64,000 nucleotides of DNA from Acidimangrovimonas sediminis (GTDB taxonomy: Bacteria; Pseudomonadota; Alphaproteobacteria; Rhodobacterales; Rhodobacteraceae). The translations under genes were made by a program, and so were the position numbers. Of the stretch, positions 46,932-56,062 are shown one piece after another (positions within the stretch are counted from its first letter, which is position 1; the number at the start of each line of letters is the position of its first letter). Location of the stretch: the NCBI RefSeq assembly GCF_002871005.1, contig NZ_PHSN01000001.1:361867-425866 (forward strand), given 5' to 3'. The notes below the pieces were generated by a model. It saw nothing but the letters and a program-made list of their open reading frames with translations. It was not told where the DNA came from and made no database searches.

Positions 46932-48186
46932 CGGTCGCCTCGTGCGGGAGGACGGTCGCGTCCTGCGGGTCGTAATGCAGCGTGATCGTGGCGCCGATCC
47001 GGTGCGGCTCGGCCGCCGGGGGCGCGGTGCAGCGGATTTCGGCGGTGGCGGGGTCAGACGCGGCCCCCGAAGCTGTGCCCCCCGACGTCGTGCCGCCCGA
47101 CGTCGGGCCAAGCGCGAGGGTCAGCGTCTCGGAGGCGCCCTGCCAGTCGACATGGGTGATCCGGCCCTCGATCCGCACGGCCCCGTCCGCGGCGCCCGAC
47201 GTCCCCGGGCCCGCGTGCGGGAGCGCCTGCGTCAGATGGTGCGGTCGCAATCCGATCAGCGCGCGTGCACCGGCGGGCAGACCGTGCGGGTTCGCGCCGC
47301 GCATCCGCAGCGCGCCGATCTCCAGCTCCGCCATCGTGCCGTCGTCGGACAGCGCGCTCACCCGGCCTTCCAGCACGTTCGCGCGGCCGAGGAATTCGGC
47401 CGAGAACCGGTTCGGCGGGCGGCGGTAAAGCGCGCGCGCGGTGTCGAGTGCGGCCAGCTTTCCATCGCGCATGATCGCGATCCGGTCGGCCAGCGTCAGC
47501 GCCTCGTGCTGGTCATGGGTGACGTAGAGGATGGTAAGGTCGGGGATCTCGCGGTGCAGGCGGCCGATCTCCTCGACCATCTGGCGGCGGATCTGGGCGT
47601 CGAGCGCCGAGAGCGGCTCATCCAGCAGCAGTACCGAGGGGCGGATCGCCAGCGCCCGCGCGATCGCGACGCGCTGCTGCTGGCCGCCCGACAGCGCCCG
47701 CGGCATCCGGCCGGCGAAGGCCTCCATCCCCACGAGGGCAAGGCTTTCCGCCACCCGGCGCGCCACCAGCCCCCGCTCGGCCCGGCGCGCCCGCAGGCCG
47801 AAGGCCACGTTCTCGGCCACGCTCATGTGCGGGAAGAGGGCATAGTTCTGGACCACCATGCCGATGTTGCGCGCGTTCGGCGCGATGCCGGTCACGTCGC
47901 GCTGTCCGATGAACACCCGCCCCGAGGTCGGCGCAACGAAGCCTGCGACCGCGCGCAGCGCCGTGGTCTTGCCCGACCCCGAGGGGCCGAGAAGGGCCAC
48001 GATCTCGCCGGGTTCGACGGTCAGGGTGAAGTCGGACAGCACCGTGACGGCGCCGTAGCGGACCGAGACATCCTCGAAATGGATGCGCTGCCCCTCGGGC
48101 CCTTGCGGGGACGGGGATGGGGAAACGGACAGGGAAGGGGGCGCCGCGACGGCGCCCTCCCCCGTGGTGTCTGGAACCGCGGGCAT
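46924..48186 (-). CDS. phnT: 2-aminoethylphosphonate ABC transporter ATPase PhnT
   Basis: 420 residues: ATPase domain with Walker A GPSGSGKTTALRAVAGFV, Q-loop VVQNYALFPHMSV, signature LSGGQQQRVAIARALA, Walker B VLLLDEPLSALD and H-loop VTHDQHEALTLADRI, then a C-terminal TOBE-like regulatory domain (about residues 290-420). Two low-complexity stretches (an N-terminal SPSPSP run and a GGTTSGGTASG loop near residue 380) are unusual. It starts in a TGATG overlap with phnS. Confidence 0.9.
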   Translation of the reverse strand: MPAVPDTTGEGAVAAPPSLSVSPSPSPQGPEGQRIHFEDVSVRYGAVTVLSDFTLTVEPGEIVALLGPSGSGKTTALRAVAGFVAPTSGRVFIGQRDVTGIAPNARNIGMVVQNYALFPHMSVAENVAFGLRARRAERGLVARRVAESLALVGMEAFAGRMPRALSGGQQQRVAIARALAIRPSVLLLDEPLSALDAQIRRQMVEEIGRLHREIPDLTILYVTHDQHEALTLADRIAIMRDGKLAALDTARALYRRPPNRFSAEFLGRANVLEGRVSALSDDGTMAELEIGALRMRGANPHGLPAGARALIGLRPHHLTQALPHAGPGTSGAADGAVRIEGRITHVDWQGASETLTLALGPTSGGTTSGGTASGAASDPATAEIRCTAPPAAEPHRIGATITLHYDPQDATVLPHEATDG

Positions 48187-49211
48187 CAGTTGCCGGTGGC
48201 CTGCTGCCAGCGTGCGACATTTGCGTCGAGGTCCTTGGCGACCGCGTCCCAGTCGGGGTGCCAGACCGTCACGCCCTGCATCAGCTTGTGCATGGTCTTG
48301 TAATGCGCGTCGGTGGGTTTCACGTCCGCCCGCACCGGCAGGCCGTAGGCGATCGTCGAGACCTTGGACTGCGCCGCTTTCGAGAGCAGGAAATCGATCA
48401 GCTTCTTGCCGTTCTCGCCATGCGGCGCGCCTTTGACCAGCGCGACGTAATAAGGCAGGGCGAAGGTTGACCGCTCGCCCTTGGCATTGGCGGGCCAGAA
48501 CGGGCGGATGTTGGGGTTGCGGGCGGTCTGGGCCATGTTCATCTGCAGATCGCCGTTGGCCACGTAAAGCTCTCCCTTGTTCACCAGCGCGGTCAGCTTG
48601 CCGGTGGAGGAGGAGGGTCCCACGTTGTTGGCCTGCAACTTGCGAAGATAGCCGAAGCCCGCGTCGGCACCGCCCATGGCATGGACCGCCTCCAGCATCA
48701 CCGCGGTGCCGTCGCCAGCCTGGCCCGGGGTCGAATACTGCAGCTTGCCCTTGAAATTGGCCGCCAGCAGGTCGTCCCAGGTCTTCGGCGCCGCGGCGAG
48801 GACCTTGGTGTTGTAGATGAAGTTCATGTAGTTGTTGACCATCGGGTTGAAGAGATTGCCCGGGTCCTTGTCGGAGGCCGGGATCTGCGCGGCCTCGGGT
48901 GATTTGTAGGCTTGCAGGAGGCCCGCGCCGGCGGCCTTCTGCATGAACGGCGGCAGCGTCACCAGCACGTCGGCCTGCGGATTGGCCTTTTCCTGCGCCA
49001 CGCGCTGGACGACGACCCCCGAGCCGCCCTCGACATATTGCACCTTGATGCCGGTCTTCTTGGTGAAGGCATCGAATTCTGTCTGGAACCAGTTCGGGTG
49101 ACCGTCATGCAGGCCGTCGGCGCTGTAGATCGTCACGACCTGGTCGGCGGCAAGGGCCGGACCCGCGAGAAGCGCGAGCACCGCCGCGCCGAAAAGCGTT
49201 GAGGAGTTCAT
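48186..49211 (-). CDS. phnS: 2-aminoethylphosphonate-binding protein PhnS
   Basis: 341 residues with a Sec signal peptide ([21 protein letters not shown]). The mature protein has [39 protein letters not shown] and [14 protein letters not shown], close to PhnS receptors rather than general iron or polyamine receptors. It captures AEP in the periplasm for PhnTUV. AAGGAT precedes the ATG. First gene of phnSTUV, 207 bases downstream of the catabolic genes. Confidence 0.9.
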   Translation of the reverse strand: MNSSTLFGAAVLALLAGPALAADQVVTIYSADGLHDGHPNWFQTEFDAFTKKTGIKVQYVEGGSGVVVQRVAQEKANPQADVLVTLPPFMQKAAGAGLLQAYKSPEAAQIPASDKDPGNLFNPMVNNYMNFIYNTKVLAAAPKTWDDLLAANFKGKLQYSTPGQAGDGTAVMLEAVHAMGGADAGFGYLRKLQANNVGPSSSTGKLTALVNKGELYVANGDLQMNMAQTARNPNIRPFWPANAKGERSTFALPYYVALVKGAPHGENGKKLIDFLLSKAAQSKVSTIAYGLPVRADVKPTDAHYKTMHKLMQGVTVWHPDWDAVAKDLDANVARWQQATGN

Positions 49212-49264
49212 GTTCGCCTATCCTTCCAAGGGGCGGGGTTTCGATGCCCGGAACACTACCCATC

Positions 49265-49336
49265 CTGCATGACGATTCTGCGAAGAAATACCTATCTTAA
49301 GTATAGTAAGTCATTGTTTTTGATCTATTTTTTATG
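49265..49336 (-). promoter_or_regulatory. AT-rich promoter region of phnSTUV
   Basis: This stretch is strikingly AT-rich against the GC-rich background (TAAAAAATAG, ACTTACTATACTTAAG on the minus strand). TATACT is a candidate -10, about 85 bases before phnS. An imperfect palindrome around CTTAAG lies in the same place. No Pho box could be recognised. Confidence 0.5.
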
Positions 49337-49351
49337 GGAGCAAGGGGTGCG

Positions 49352-49376
49352 CCCCGGCGGGCGTCCGCCCCCGGGG
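49352..49376 (-). terminator. Hairpin after the phnWX-pbfA-dehydrogenase operon
   Basis: On the minus strand CCCCGGGGGC, a GGAC loop and GCCC-G-CCGGGG form a strong stem with one bulge, 43 bases past the dehydrogenase stop. No T run follows. It separates the catabolic genes from the phnSTUV promoter region. Confidence 0.55.
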
Positions 49377-49418
49377 TACTGTCGTCCGAAATGCCGTGTC
49401 CGACCTGCCCCGGCGGGG

Positions 49419-50441
49419 TCAGCCGGGCGGGAAGACGACGCCCTTTCCCTGCGCCCGAAGCCGTGGGTCATGTGATCGGACGGTGACCGGCAGGCCACCG
49501 AGGATCTCTTCGCAGCGGGCGAGGGTGTCGGCCTCCAGACGGGCCTGCGCCTCGTGTGTGAAGAAGGTCAGATGCGGGAACAGGATCACCTCGTCCCGCC
49601 CGAAGAGGGGCGAAAGCGGGTGGCCCGCATGGGCCAGCGGCTCCTGCCCGTAGACGTCGAGCGCGACGCCGCCGATCCGGCCGGCCAGCACCGTCTCGAC
49701 CAGGGCGGCCTCGTCGATCAGCGCGCCGCGCGCGGTGTTGACGAGGATGGCACCGGGCCCGAGGCAGGCAAGCTCCTCCCGGCCGATCAGCGCGCGGCTG
49801 CCGGGGCCGAGCGTGGCGTGAAGGCTGACGACATCGGCGGCGGACAGCAGATCGTGCAGGCTGTCGGTCTTCTCGATCCCGTGGTTCGCCAGGGTCGCCG
49901 CATCGACTTGCGGGTCGTAGCCCAGCACCCTGGCGCCGAAGCCCGCCGCCGCGATCCCCGCGAAATGCCGCCCGATCCGGCCGCAGCCGACCACGCCGAC
50001 GCAGGCCCCCGCCAGATCGCGCCCGAGAAGGCGTGTCTCGGGCCAGAGCCAGCCGTCGCGCTGCATCCCGCCCGCGACCTCGGGCAGTCGCTTGAGGAGC
50101 GAAAGCGCCAATGTGATCGCGCCCTCGGCCACCGTCGCCTCGGCATATTCGGGGATGTTGACCACCGGGATGCCGCGAGCGATGGCCGCGGGAATGTCGA
50201 TCGCGTCGATGCCCACACCGTACTTGACGATCCCGCGCAGCCGGGGCGCCGCCGCGATCACCCGCGCGGTCACCGGCGTGTAGCACATCAGCAGAAGGTC
50301 GGCCCCGGCCACGGCCTCGGCAAGCGCCGCTTCGGTTATGCCGTCGGGCAGCAGCACCAGATCGCCCCGTTCGCGCAACGCGGCGTCGAGGCCGGGCACC
50401 TCGAGCTCGCGGTCGGTGCGCACGATCAGCGGGCGGGTCAT
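49419..50441 (-). CDS. D-isomer-specific 2-hydroxyacid dehydrogenase in the AEP operon
   Basis: 340 residues. NAD-binding VGVVGCGRIGRHFAGIAAAG, catalytic Arg in LVNTARGALIDEAAL, Glu in DVYGQEPL and His in FPHLTFFTHEA: the complete SerA/GhrB-type set. It overlaps the lyase gene by four bases (ATGA), so it is coupled to AEP breakdown, yet no known AEP route needs such an enzyme. It might recycle a 2-oxo acid (pyruvate/alanine side) or act on a hydroxy- or oxophosphonate; both are guesses. Confidence 0.9.
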   Translation of the reverse strand: MTRPLIVRTDRELEVPGLDAALRERGDLVLLPDGITEAALAEAVAGADLLLMCYTPVTARVIAAAPRLRGIVKYGVGIDAIDIPAAIARGIPVVNIPEYAEATVAEGAITLALSLLKRLPEVAGGMQRDGWLWPETRLLGRDLAGACVGVVGCGRIGRHFAGIAAAGFGARVLGYDPQVDAATLANHGIEKTDSLHDLLSAADVVSLHATLGPGSRALIGREELACLGPGAILVNTARGALIDEAALVETVLAGRIGGVALDVYGQEPLAHAGHPLSPLFGRDEVILFPHLTFFTHEAQARLEADTLARCEEILGGLPVTVRSHDPRLRAQGKGVVFPPG

Positions 50442-51787
50442 GGCGTGGCCTCCGCCTGGACCGCCGCCGTCACGATGTCGAGCGCGCGGTCAAGATCGGC
50501 CCGCGCGATCACCAGCGGCGGCGAGAGCGTCAGGATGTTGCCGGCGCTGACCTTGAAGCTCAGCCCCTCGGCAAGGCAGCGGTAGTAGATCCGCTCGGCC
50601 GTCGCCGGGTCGGCCATGCCGTCGGGCGTGACGATCTCGACCCCGATCATCAGCCCCCGGCCGCGGATGCCGCCCACCAGCGGGCAGGCCGAGAGCGCGC
50701 CGAGGCGGTCCATCGCATGGGCGCCCAGCTCGGCCGCGCGCGCGACGAGGTCCTCGTCGTCGATGATCTGCAGGGTGGTAAGCGCGGCGCGGGCGGTGAC
50801 GGGGTTCTTCTCGTGGGTATAATGCCCGATCGCGTAATCGCCCGCGACGTCGAGGTCGCGGCGCGCGATGGCCGCGGCGATGGGCAGGACGCCGCCGCCC
50901 AGTGCCTTGCCGAGGACGAGGATGTCCGGCACCACGCCGTCGTGCTCGTGGCTGAAGAAGCGGCCGGTCTTCCCAAGGCCCGTGGGGATCTCGTCGAAGA
51001 TCAGCAGGGTGCCGTGCCGGTCGCAGGCTGCGCGCACCTCGGCCCAGAACCCGGGGGCGGGGACCAGCGGTGTCGCGCGCATGGGTTCGGCGATGAAAGC
51101 GGCATAATCGCCATCGCGGCCCAGCACGTAGTCGATCATCTTCGCGCAGGCCCGGGCCGAAGCCTCGAGACTGTCGGTGCCATAGGGGCAATCGCGCGGG
51201 GCCCAGGGCGCGACATGCTCGGCGCCGGGCACCAGCGGCCCGGCGATGCCGGAGCGGAAGGTCGCCTCGCCGCCCACGCCGGCGGCGCCGAAGCCCGCGC
51301 CGTGGAAGGCGTCCCAGAACGACAGGGTCTTGAAGCGGCCGGTGGCGGCGCGGGCAAGCTTCAGCGCGACCTCGACGGCGTCCGAGCCGCCGGTCGTGAA
51401 CAGCACCTTGCCAAGGTCACCGGGCGCGCGGGCCGCCAGCGCCTCGGCCAGCGCGACGGCGGGTTCGCAGCTGAAGCGGCGCGGCGCGAACGAAAGGGTG
51501 TCGAGCTGATCCTTGATCGCGGCGATCAGCCGGGGGTGGCCATAGCCGATGTGATGGACAGAATTGCCGTGGAAATCCATGTAGCGCCGTCCCGCCAGAT
51601 CCTCGATCCAGATGCCCTCGGCCCGGGCGATGGTGGCGACGCAGGGGCTCGACAGGCTCTGGTGCAGGAAGGCGCCCGCGTCGCGGCGCAGAAGGTCGGC
51701 CTCGGCCGGGTGGGCGTGACCTGCGGCATAGGCCGCGCGGGCGGCCGAGGTGTTGGCCTCGCCCTCGGTATGGGGGCGCAAGCTCAT
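50438..51787 (-). CDS. pbfA: Class III PLP enzyme, probable PbfA (1-hydroxy-2-aminoethylphosphonate ammonia-lyase)
   Basis: 449 residues, fold type I aminotransferase class III. PLP lysine Lys294 in VLGKALGGGVLP; Asp265 in FDEIPTGLGKTGRF. FHGNSVHHIGYGHP and the position in a phnW-phnX operon match the PbfA group, which converts (R)-1-hydroxy-2-aminoethylphosphonate to phosphonoacetaldehyde and widens the substrate range of the PhnWX route. A plain aminotransferase is the alternative. It overlaps phnX and the dehydrogenase by four bases each. Confidence 0.82.
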   Translation of the reverse strand: MSLRPHTEGEANTSAARAAYAAGHAHPAEADLLRRDAGAFLHQSLSSPCVATIARAEGIWIEDLAGRRYMDFHGNSVHHIGYGHPRLIAAIKDQLDTLSFAPRRFSCEPAVALAEALAARAPGDLGKVLFTTGGSDAVEVALKLARAATGRFKTLSFWDAFHGAGFGAAGVGGEATFRSGIAGPLVPGAEHVAPWAPRDCPYGTDSLEASARACAKMIDYVLGRDGDYAAFIAEPMRATPLVPAPGFWAEVRAACDRHGTLLIFDEIPTGLGKTGRFFSHEHDGVVPDILVLGKALGGGVLPIAAAIARRDLDVAGDYAIGHYTHEKNPVTARAALTTLQIIDDEDLVARAAELGAHAMDRLGALSACPLVGGIRGRGLMIGVEIVTPDGMADPATAERIYYRCLAEGLSFKVSAGNILTLSPPLVIARADLDRALDIVTAAVQAEATP

Positions 51788-52575
51788 GCCGCCCCGTCCC
51801 GGTCCAGCCGGCGCAGGAGGGCGGGCAAGTCGGCCACCGTGTCGATCACGTGATCGGCCCCGGCATCGAAGAGGATCCGCGCGGCCGCGTCGCGCCGCGC
51901 CGCGCGCTCGGCCTCGGGCAGGGCGGCGACCTCCTCCGGGGTCAGGCCCACGGCGTTGCCCGACAGCGCGACCCCCACGGTCAGGCAGCCCGCCGCCACG
52001 CCCTCGGCAATGCCGGGCTCGGTGTCGTCCACCTTGACGATGGCCGCGGGCGGATAGACCGCGAGGTCGACCATGCACTTGTACATCCCCAGCGGTCCGG
52101 GCCGCCCCTCGGGCAGGTCGTCGGCACAGACGAGGTTGTCGGGCGAATAGCCTTGCGCCGCCGCGACAGGCAGCACGCGTGCCATGATGGAGCGGACATA
52201 GCCGGTGGTGGAGCCGATCTTGAGCCCCATCGCGCGCAGCTCGTTCACCGCCTCAAGGGCGCCCGGGACGAGGGTGGCGTAATCGGCCGCCACCGCCTCG
52301 TTCATCGGCACGAAGACGGCGTAGACCCGGTCGACATCGGCATCGGTCGGCGCATGGCCGTGCAGCGCCTGCCATTGCGCCGCGATGCGGGGCGCGGTGA
52401 GCATGGCGTGCACATGGTCCCATTTCGGCTTGCCCATGGGTGCGCGGGCCTCGGCAATCGTCACGTCGAGGCCGACCTCGGCGAAGGCGCGCTGAAATGC
52501 CCCCATCGGTGCGAACGAGCCATAGTCGATCATGGTGCCGGCCCAGTCGAACACGGCAGCTTTGAAGCGTTTCAT
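51784..52575 (-). CDS. phnX: Phosphonoacetaldehyde hydrolase (phosphonatase)
   Basis: 263 residues, HAD superfamily. Nucleophile Asp10 in AVFDWAGTMIDYGSFAP, the cap-domain Schiff-base lysine in APMGKPKWDHVHAML, then IGSTTGYVRSIM and VKVDDTEPGIAEG. It splits phosphonoacetaldehyde into acetaldehyde and phosphate in the cytoplasm. Start ATG 52575 lies 23 bases after the phnW stop with AGGAAGGA upstream. Confidence 0.95.
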   Translation of the reverse strand: MKRFKAAVFDWAGTMIDYGSFAPMGAFQRAFAEVGLDVTIAEARAPMGKPKWDHVHAMLTAPRIAAQWQALHGHAPTDADVDRVYAVFVPMNEAVAADYATLVPGALEAVNELRAMGLKIGSTTGYVRSIMARVLPVAAAQGYSPDNLVCADDLPEGRPGPLGMYKCMVDLAVYPPAAIVKVDDTEPGIAEGVAAGCLTVGVALSGNAVGLTPEEVAALPEAERAARRDAAARILFDAGADHVIDTVADLPALLRRLDRDGAA

Positions 52576-52598
52576 CGGCGGAGGGTCCTTCCTGCGGA

Positions 52599-53783
52599 TC
52601 AAAGGGTTTCGGCGCGGCGGCGTTCCGCCAGGGCCGCGGCGGGCGGGGCGGCGCTGGTGACGCCCATCCCGGCCAGCGTCTCACGCGCGGCCTCGGTCAC
52701 GGCACGCATGACCCCCGCGTCCAGACGCCCGATGCAGCCGATGCGGAAGCTGTCGACCACGGTGAGCTTGCCCGGGTAGAGGATGAAGCCCCGCGTCTTC
52801 ATCGCGTCGTAGAAGTGGGGGAAGTCGAAGCGCGGATCCTCCGGGCAGAAGAAGGTGACGATGATGGGCGAGAGCCAGCGATCGGGCAGCAGGGTCTCGA
52901 ACCCGAGCGCCCGCATCCCCGCGACGAGGGTGTCGCGGTTATCCGTGTAGCGCGCGCCGCGCCCGGCGACGCCGCCTTCAGCCGCATGCATCTCCAGCGC
53001 CGTCAGGAAGGCCGCGACGGTATGGGTGGGTGGGGTGAACCGCCACTGGCCGGTCTTTTCCATCGCCGCCCATTGCGCATGGGCGTCGAGCGAGAGCGAA
53101 TGCGCACGCCCGCCGGCCGCGCCAAGCGCATCCCGCCGCGCCACGACGAAGCCGAACCCCGGCACCCCCTCGATGCACTTGTTGGCCGAGGAGACGAAGG
53201 CCTCGCACTCAAGGGCCGCGGGCTCAAGCGGCAGGGCGCCGAAGGCCGACATGCTGTCGATCAGAAGCTTCCGGCCCGCCTGCGCCACCGCCGCCGCGAT
53301 CTCGGCCACCGGGTTGAGGATGCCCGAGCTGGTCTCGCAATGAATCGCGAGGACATGGGTGATCGCGGGATCCCCGGCCAGGATCCGCGCCACTTCCTCG
53401 CCGCGCGGGGGTTGGTAGTCGCCCTTGTCGAGAACCCGCACCGCGCGGCCGATCCGTCGCGTCGCCTCGGCCGCGCGCAGGCCGTAGGCGCCGTTCGCCA
53501 GCACCAGCAGCTTGCCGTCGCGCGGCAGGAAGGTGCCGATCATCGCCTCGACGAGGTAGGAGCCGGAGCCCTGCATCGGTACGCAGTCATAGTCTTCGCC
53601 GCCGGGCCCCAGCAGTGCCAGAACGCCCGATCGCAGCGCCCGGGTCATGGCGCGGAAGTCGCCGTCCCAGCTGCCCCAGTCGCGCTGCATCGCGGCCTTG
53701 ACCTCGGGCGCCGTCGTCAGCGGCCCGGGGGTAAGGAGAAAGGGCTCTCCCGGCTGCGGGCGGGGGAAGGCGTCGGTGCTCAT
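52599..53783 (-). CDS. phnW: 2-aminoethylphosphonate--pyruvate transaminase
   Basis: 394 residues, class V aminotransferase. LLTPGPLTTAPEVKAAMQRDWGSWD, MQGSGSYLVEAMIGTFLP, HCETSSGILNP, DSMSAFGALPLE and the PLP lysine in SSANKCIEGVPGFGFV are all PhnW motifs. It converts AEP plus pyruvate to phosphonoacetaldehyde plus alanine. GAGG precedes ATG 53783. First gene of the catabolic operon, divergent from a LysR regulator. Confidence 0.96.
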   Translation of the reverse strand: MSTDAFPRPQPGEPFLLTPGPLTTAPEVKAAMQRDWGSWDGDFRAMTRALRSGVLALLGPGGEDYDCVPMQGSGSYLVEAMIGTFLPRDGKLLVLANGAYGLRAAEATRRIGRAVRVLDKGDYQPPRGEEVARILAGDPAITHVLAIHCETSSGILNPVAEIAAAVAQAGRKLLIDSMSAFGALPLEPAALECEAFVSSANKCIEGVPGFGFVVARRDALGAAGGRAHSLSLDAHAQWAAMEKTGQWRFTPPTHTVAAFLTALEMHAAEGGVAGRGARYTDNRDTLVAGMRALGFETLLPDRWLSPIIVTFFCPEDPRFDFPHFYDAMKTRGFILYPGKLTVVDSFRIGCIGRLDAGVMRAVTEAARETLAGMGVTSAAPPAAALAERRRAETL

Positions 53784-53807
53784 CACTGATCCTCGGCAGG
53801 TCGGAAC

Positions 53808-53860
53808 ATCCGCAGCATTGATCCGGGGCGGGGTATCTGTAAAATCCGCAGTTCCGATCC
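53808..53860. promoter_or_regulatory. Repeated operator-like sites upstream of phnW
   Basis: Two direct copies of an element starting ATCCGCAG and ending in GATCC (53808-53824 and 53844-53860; 13 of 17 bases equal), 36 bases apart, in the 101-base gap between phnW and the LysR gene. Paired sites a few helical turns apart suit LysR activation and autoregulation. Confidence 0.6.
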
Positions 53861-53884
53861 AATCATAGACTGGACCTATGGAAG

Positions 53885-54751
53885 ATGCGCTACACCCAGA
53901 TCCGGGCCTTTCATCAGGTCGCGCTGCACGGCGGGTTTTCCCGTGCGGCCGAGGCCTGCGGGCAGAGCCAGCCCACGCTGTCCGATCAGGTGCGCGCGCT
54001 GGAACAGGCCTATGACGTGCTGCTGTTCCGCCGCGACGGGCGACGGGTGCAGTTGACCGGCGCGGGCGAGGCCCTGTTCCGGCTGACCAAGCGGTTCTTC
54101 GATGTCGAGGACGAGATCGGCCAGCATCTCAGCCGCTCGCGCGCGGCGCTTCAGGGGCACCTGCGGATCATGGCCGACAGCGCGATCCACATCGTGCCCG
54201 TGCTCTCGGCCTTCCGGCGGCGGCATCCCGGGGTACGGGTCGAGGTGCAGGCTGGCAACTCGGCGCAGGTGTTGCAGGCACTCAGGGCCTACGACGTGGA
54301 ATTCGGCGTGCTGGGAAGCCTGGAGCCGATGGCGGATCTCGACATCCTCAGCCTCGGCGCGGCGCCGATCGTCGCGATTACGGGCGAGGGGTTCGCAGGC
54401 GGGGTGCCCGCGCGCCCGGCCTTCGCCGAGATCGCCCGTCACCCCGTCGTCCTGCGCGAGCGCGGATCGCAGACCCGCCAGCGGGTCGAGGCCGCGGCCC
54501 GCCGGGCGGGCGTGACGCTGCGCCCGGCGCTGGAGGTCGCGGGGCGCGAGGCGATGCGCGAGGTGGTGGCCTCGGGGCTGGGCGTGGGCTTCATCTCCGA
54601 GGCCGAGATCGGCCACGATCCCAGGATCCTGCGTCACCGGCTGGACGATCCGGCGCTGGAGATGACGGAAAGCCTGATCAACCTCGGCATGCGCCGCGAC
54701 CTGCCGCTGATCCGCGCCTTCCTGCACGAGGCCCGGCGTCCCGGCGGCTGA
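53885..54751 (+). CDS. LysR family regulator of the AEP locus
   Basis: 288 residues. Helix-turn-helix HQVALHGGFSRAAEACGQSQPTLSDQVRALEQAY and an effector domain (LRIMADSAIHIVPVLSAFRRR, VVASGLGVGFISEAEIG). Divergent from phnW with paired sites between, hence the likely AEP-responsive activator of the operon (inference). The start ATG 53885 has GGA seven bases upstream but no strong ribosome site. Confidence 0.9.
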   Translation: MRYTQIRAFHQVALHGGFSRAAEACGQSQPTLSDQVRALEQAYDVLLFRRDGRRVQLTGAGEALFRLTKRFFDVEDEIGQHLSRSRAALQGHLRIMADSAIHIVPVLSAFRRRHPGVRVEVQAGNSAQVLQALRAYDVEFGVLGSLEPMADLDILSLGAAPIVAITGEGFAGGVPARPAFAEIARHPVVLRERGSQTRQRVEAAARRAGVTLRPALEVAGREAMREVVASGLGVGFISEAEIGHDPRILRHRLDDPALEMTESLINLGMRRDLPLIRAFLHEARRPGG

Positions 54752-54876
54752 GACCCCCTTGTCGAAGCCGCGCTGACCTCGGGGCTCCTCCGGCCCCTGC
54801 CGGTGCGCGACGATCCGATCCGCCAGGACATCGCGGTGCGCGGCCCTGGTGGTCGCCTGGGGGCCACTGCGGGTGG

Positions 54877-55857
54877 TCAGGCAATGCCGAAACGCCGACG
54901 GTAGGTGCCGGGGGAGAGACCGGTCTGTTTCAGGAACGCCTTTCGGAACGCGGCCGGGTCCTGATAGCCGATCTGCCAGGCGATCTGGTCGACGGGCTGG
55001 CCCGTCCGTTCGAGTGCCTCGCGCGCCTTGGCAAGGCGGACCTGCTGCAGGTAATCCTTCGGACGCAGCCCCGTGGCCTTGCCGAAACGGCGCAGGAAGG
55101 TTCGCTCCGACATGCCCGCCTGTGCCGCGAGGGCGGCGACGCTCTGCGCCTCGCGGGCATGGGCATGCATGAACTGCTGGGCCCGCAGCACCTTGTCGTC
55201 GCCGTGGTCGAAGCGCGGGATGAACCGGGCGAAGGGCTGCTGCTGGCGGCGCGGAGGATCGACCAGCAGGAAGCGCGCCGTCGCCAGCATGGTGCTTGCC
55301 CCAAGAAGCCGCTCGACCAGCGTCAGGCCGAGGTCGGTCCAAGCGAGGATGCCGCCGGCGGTGATGATGTCGCCCTCGTCGACCAGCATGCGTTCCTCGA
55401 TCACCTCGATCTCGGGGAAGCGGCGAGTCAGCTGCGCGGCGAAGGCCCAGTGCGTTGTCGCCTGCCGGCCGTCGATCAACCCGCTTTCGGCCAGGACGAA
55501 GGCCCCGGCGCAGATCGAGCAGACCGTGGTTCCCCCGGCGTGGCGATCCTTCATCCAGTCAGCGGCGGCCCGCATCGGGGCCATCCGGTCGGGCATGATG
55601 ATGCTGGGCGGCGCTATGGCATAGGACAGGCGATGCGGCGTGCCTGGGTGGCTGTCCCAGACGCAGGCAACCTCGTCGCCCGGCGCCCCGACCTGCCAGT
55701 GTGACACGCGGATCTCGCGTTCCGCGCCGGCGGCGACCTCCTGCGACGTCCGGTCCCCCGCGATGCGGAACAGATCCGTCAGCCCGTAGACCGCCGCAAG
55801 CTGGCAATCGGGATAGATCAGCAGGCCGATCTCGGCGATGGGGGAGGGCGTTTCCAT
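54877..55857 (-). CDS. GlxA-type AraC family regulator
   Basis: 326 residues. The N-terminal half is a DJ-1/PfpI-like domain (IGLLIYPDCQLAAVYGLTDLF; the nucleophile-elbow-like VCSICAGAFVLAESGLIDGR), the C-terminal third an AraC double helix-turn-helix (SVAALAAQAGMSERTFLRRFGKATG and PVDQIAWQIGYQDPAAFRKAF). Divergent from the alpha/beta hydrolase gene, which it may control. Ligand unknown. Confidence 0.92.
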   Translation of the reverse strand: METPSPIAEIGLLIYPDCQLAAVYGLTDLFRIAGDRTSQEVAAGAEREIRVSHWQVGAPGDEVACVWDSHPGTPHRLSYAIAPPSIIMPDRMAPMRAAADWMKDRHAGGTTVCSICAGAFVLAESGLIDGRQATTHWAFAAQLTRRFPEIEVIEERMLVDEGDIITAGGILAWTDLGLTLVERLLGASTMLATARFLLVDPPRRQQQPFARFIPRFDHGDDKVLRAQQFMHAHAREAQSVAALAAQAGMSERTFLRRFGKATGLRPKDYLQQVRLAKAREALERTGQPVDQIAWQIGYQDPAAFRKAFLKQTGLSPGTYRRRFGIA

Positions 55858-56062
55858 GATCTGTCCGTTTTTGACCGAAAGGTGTCAGTTCCGCCTCCTC
55901 CCCCAGATAGGGGCGGCGGCTATCTCTGTCCATGTCGAAACGGCAAGGGGCCCGCGGCAAGGATCGCGGAACGGCCGGGTCACGCGCCGGTGGCGCGGCC
56001 GCGCCATCTGCCCGCCCCGTGACGGCGCAGGAACGTCACCTCTCATCCAAGGAGCCCGCATC

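Noticed and set aside
45227..49211. Iron(III), thiamine or polyamine ABC importer
   Set aside because: The permease and ATPase families overlap, but the receptor has PhnS motifs and the locus contains phnW and phnX.
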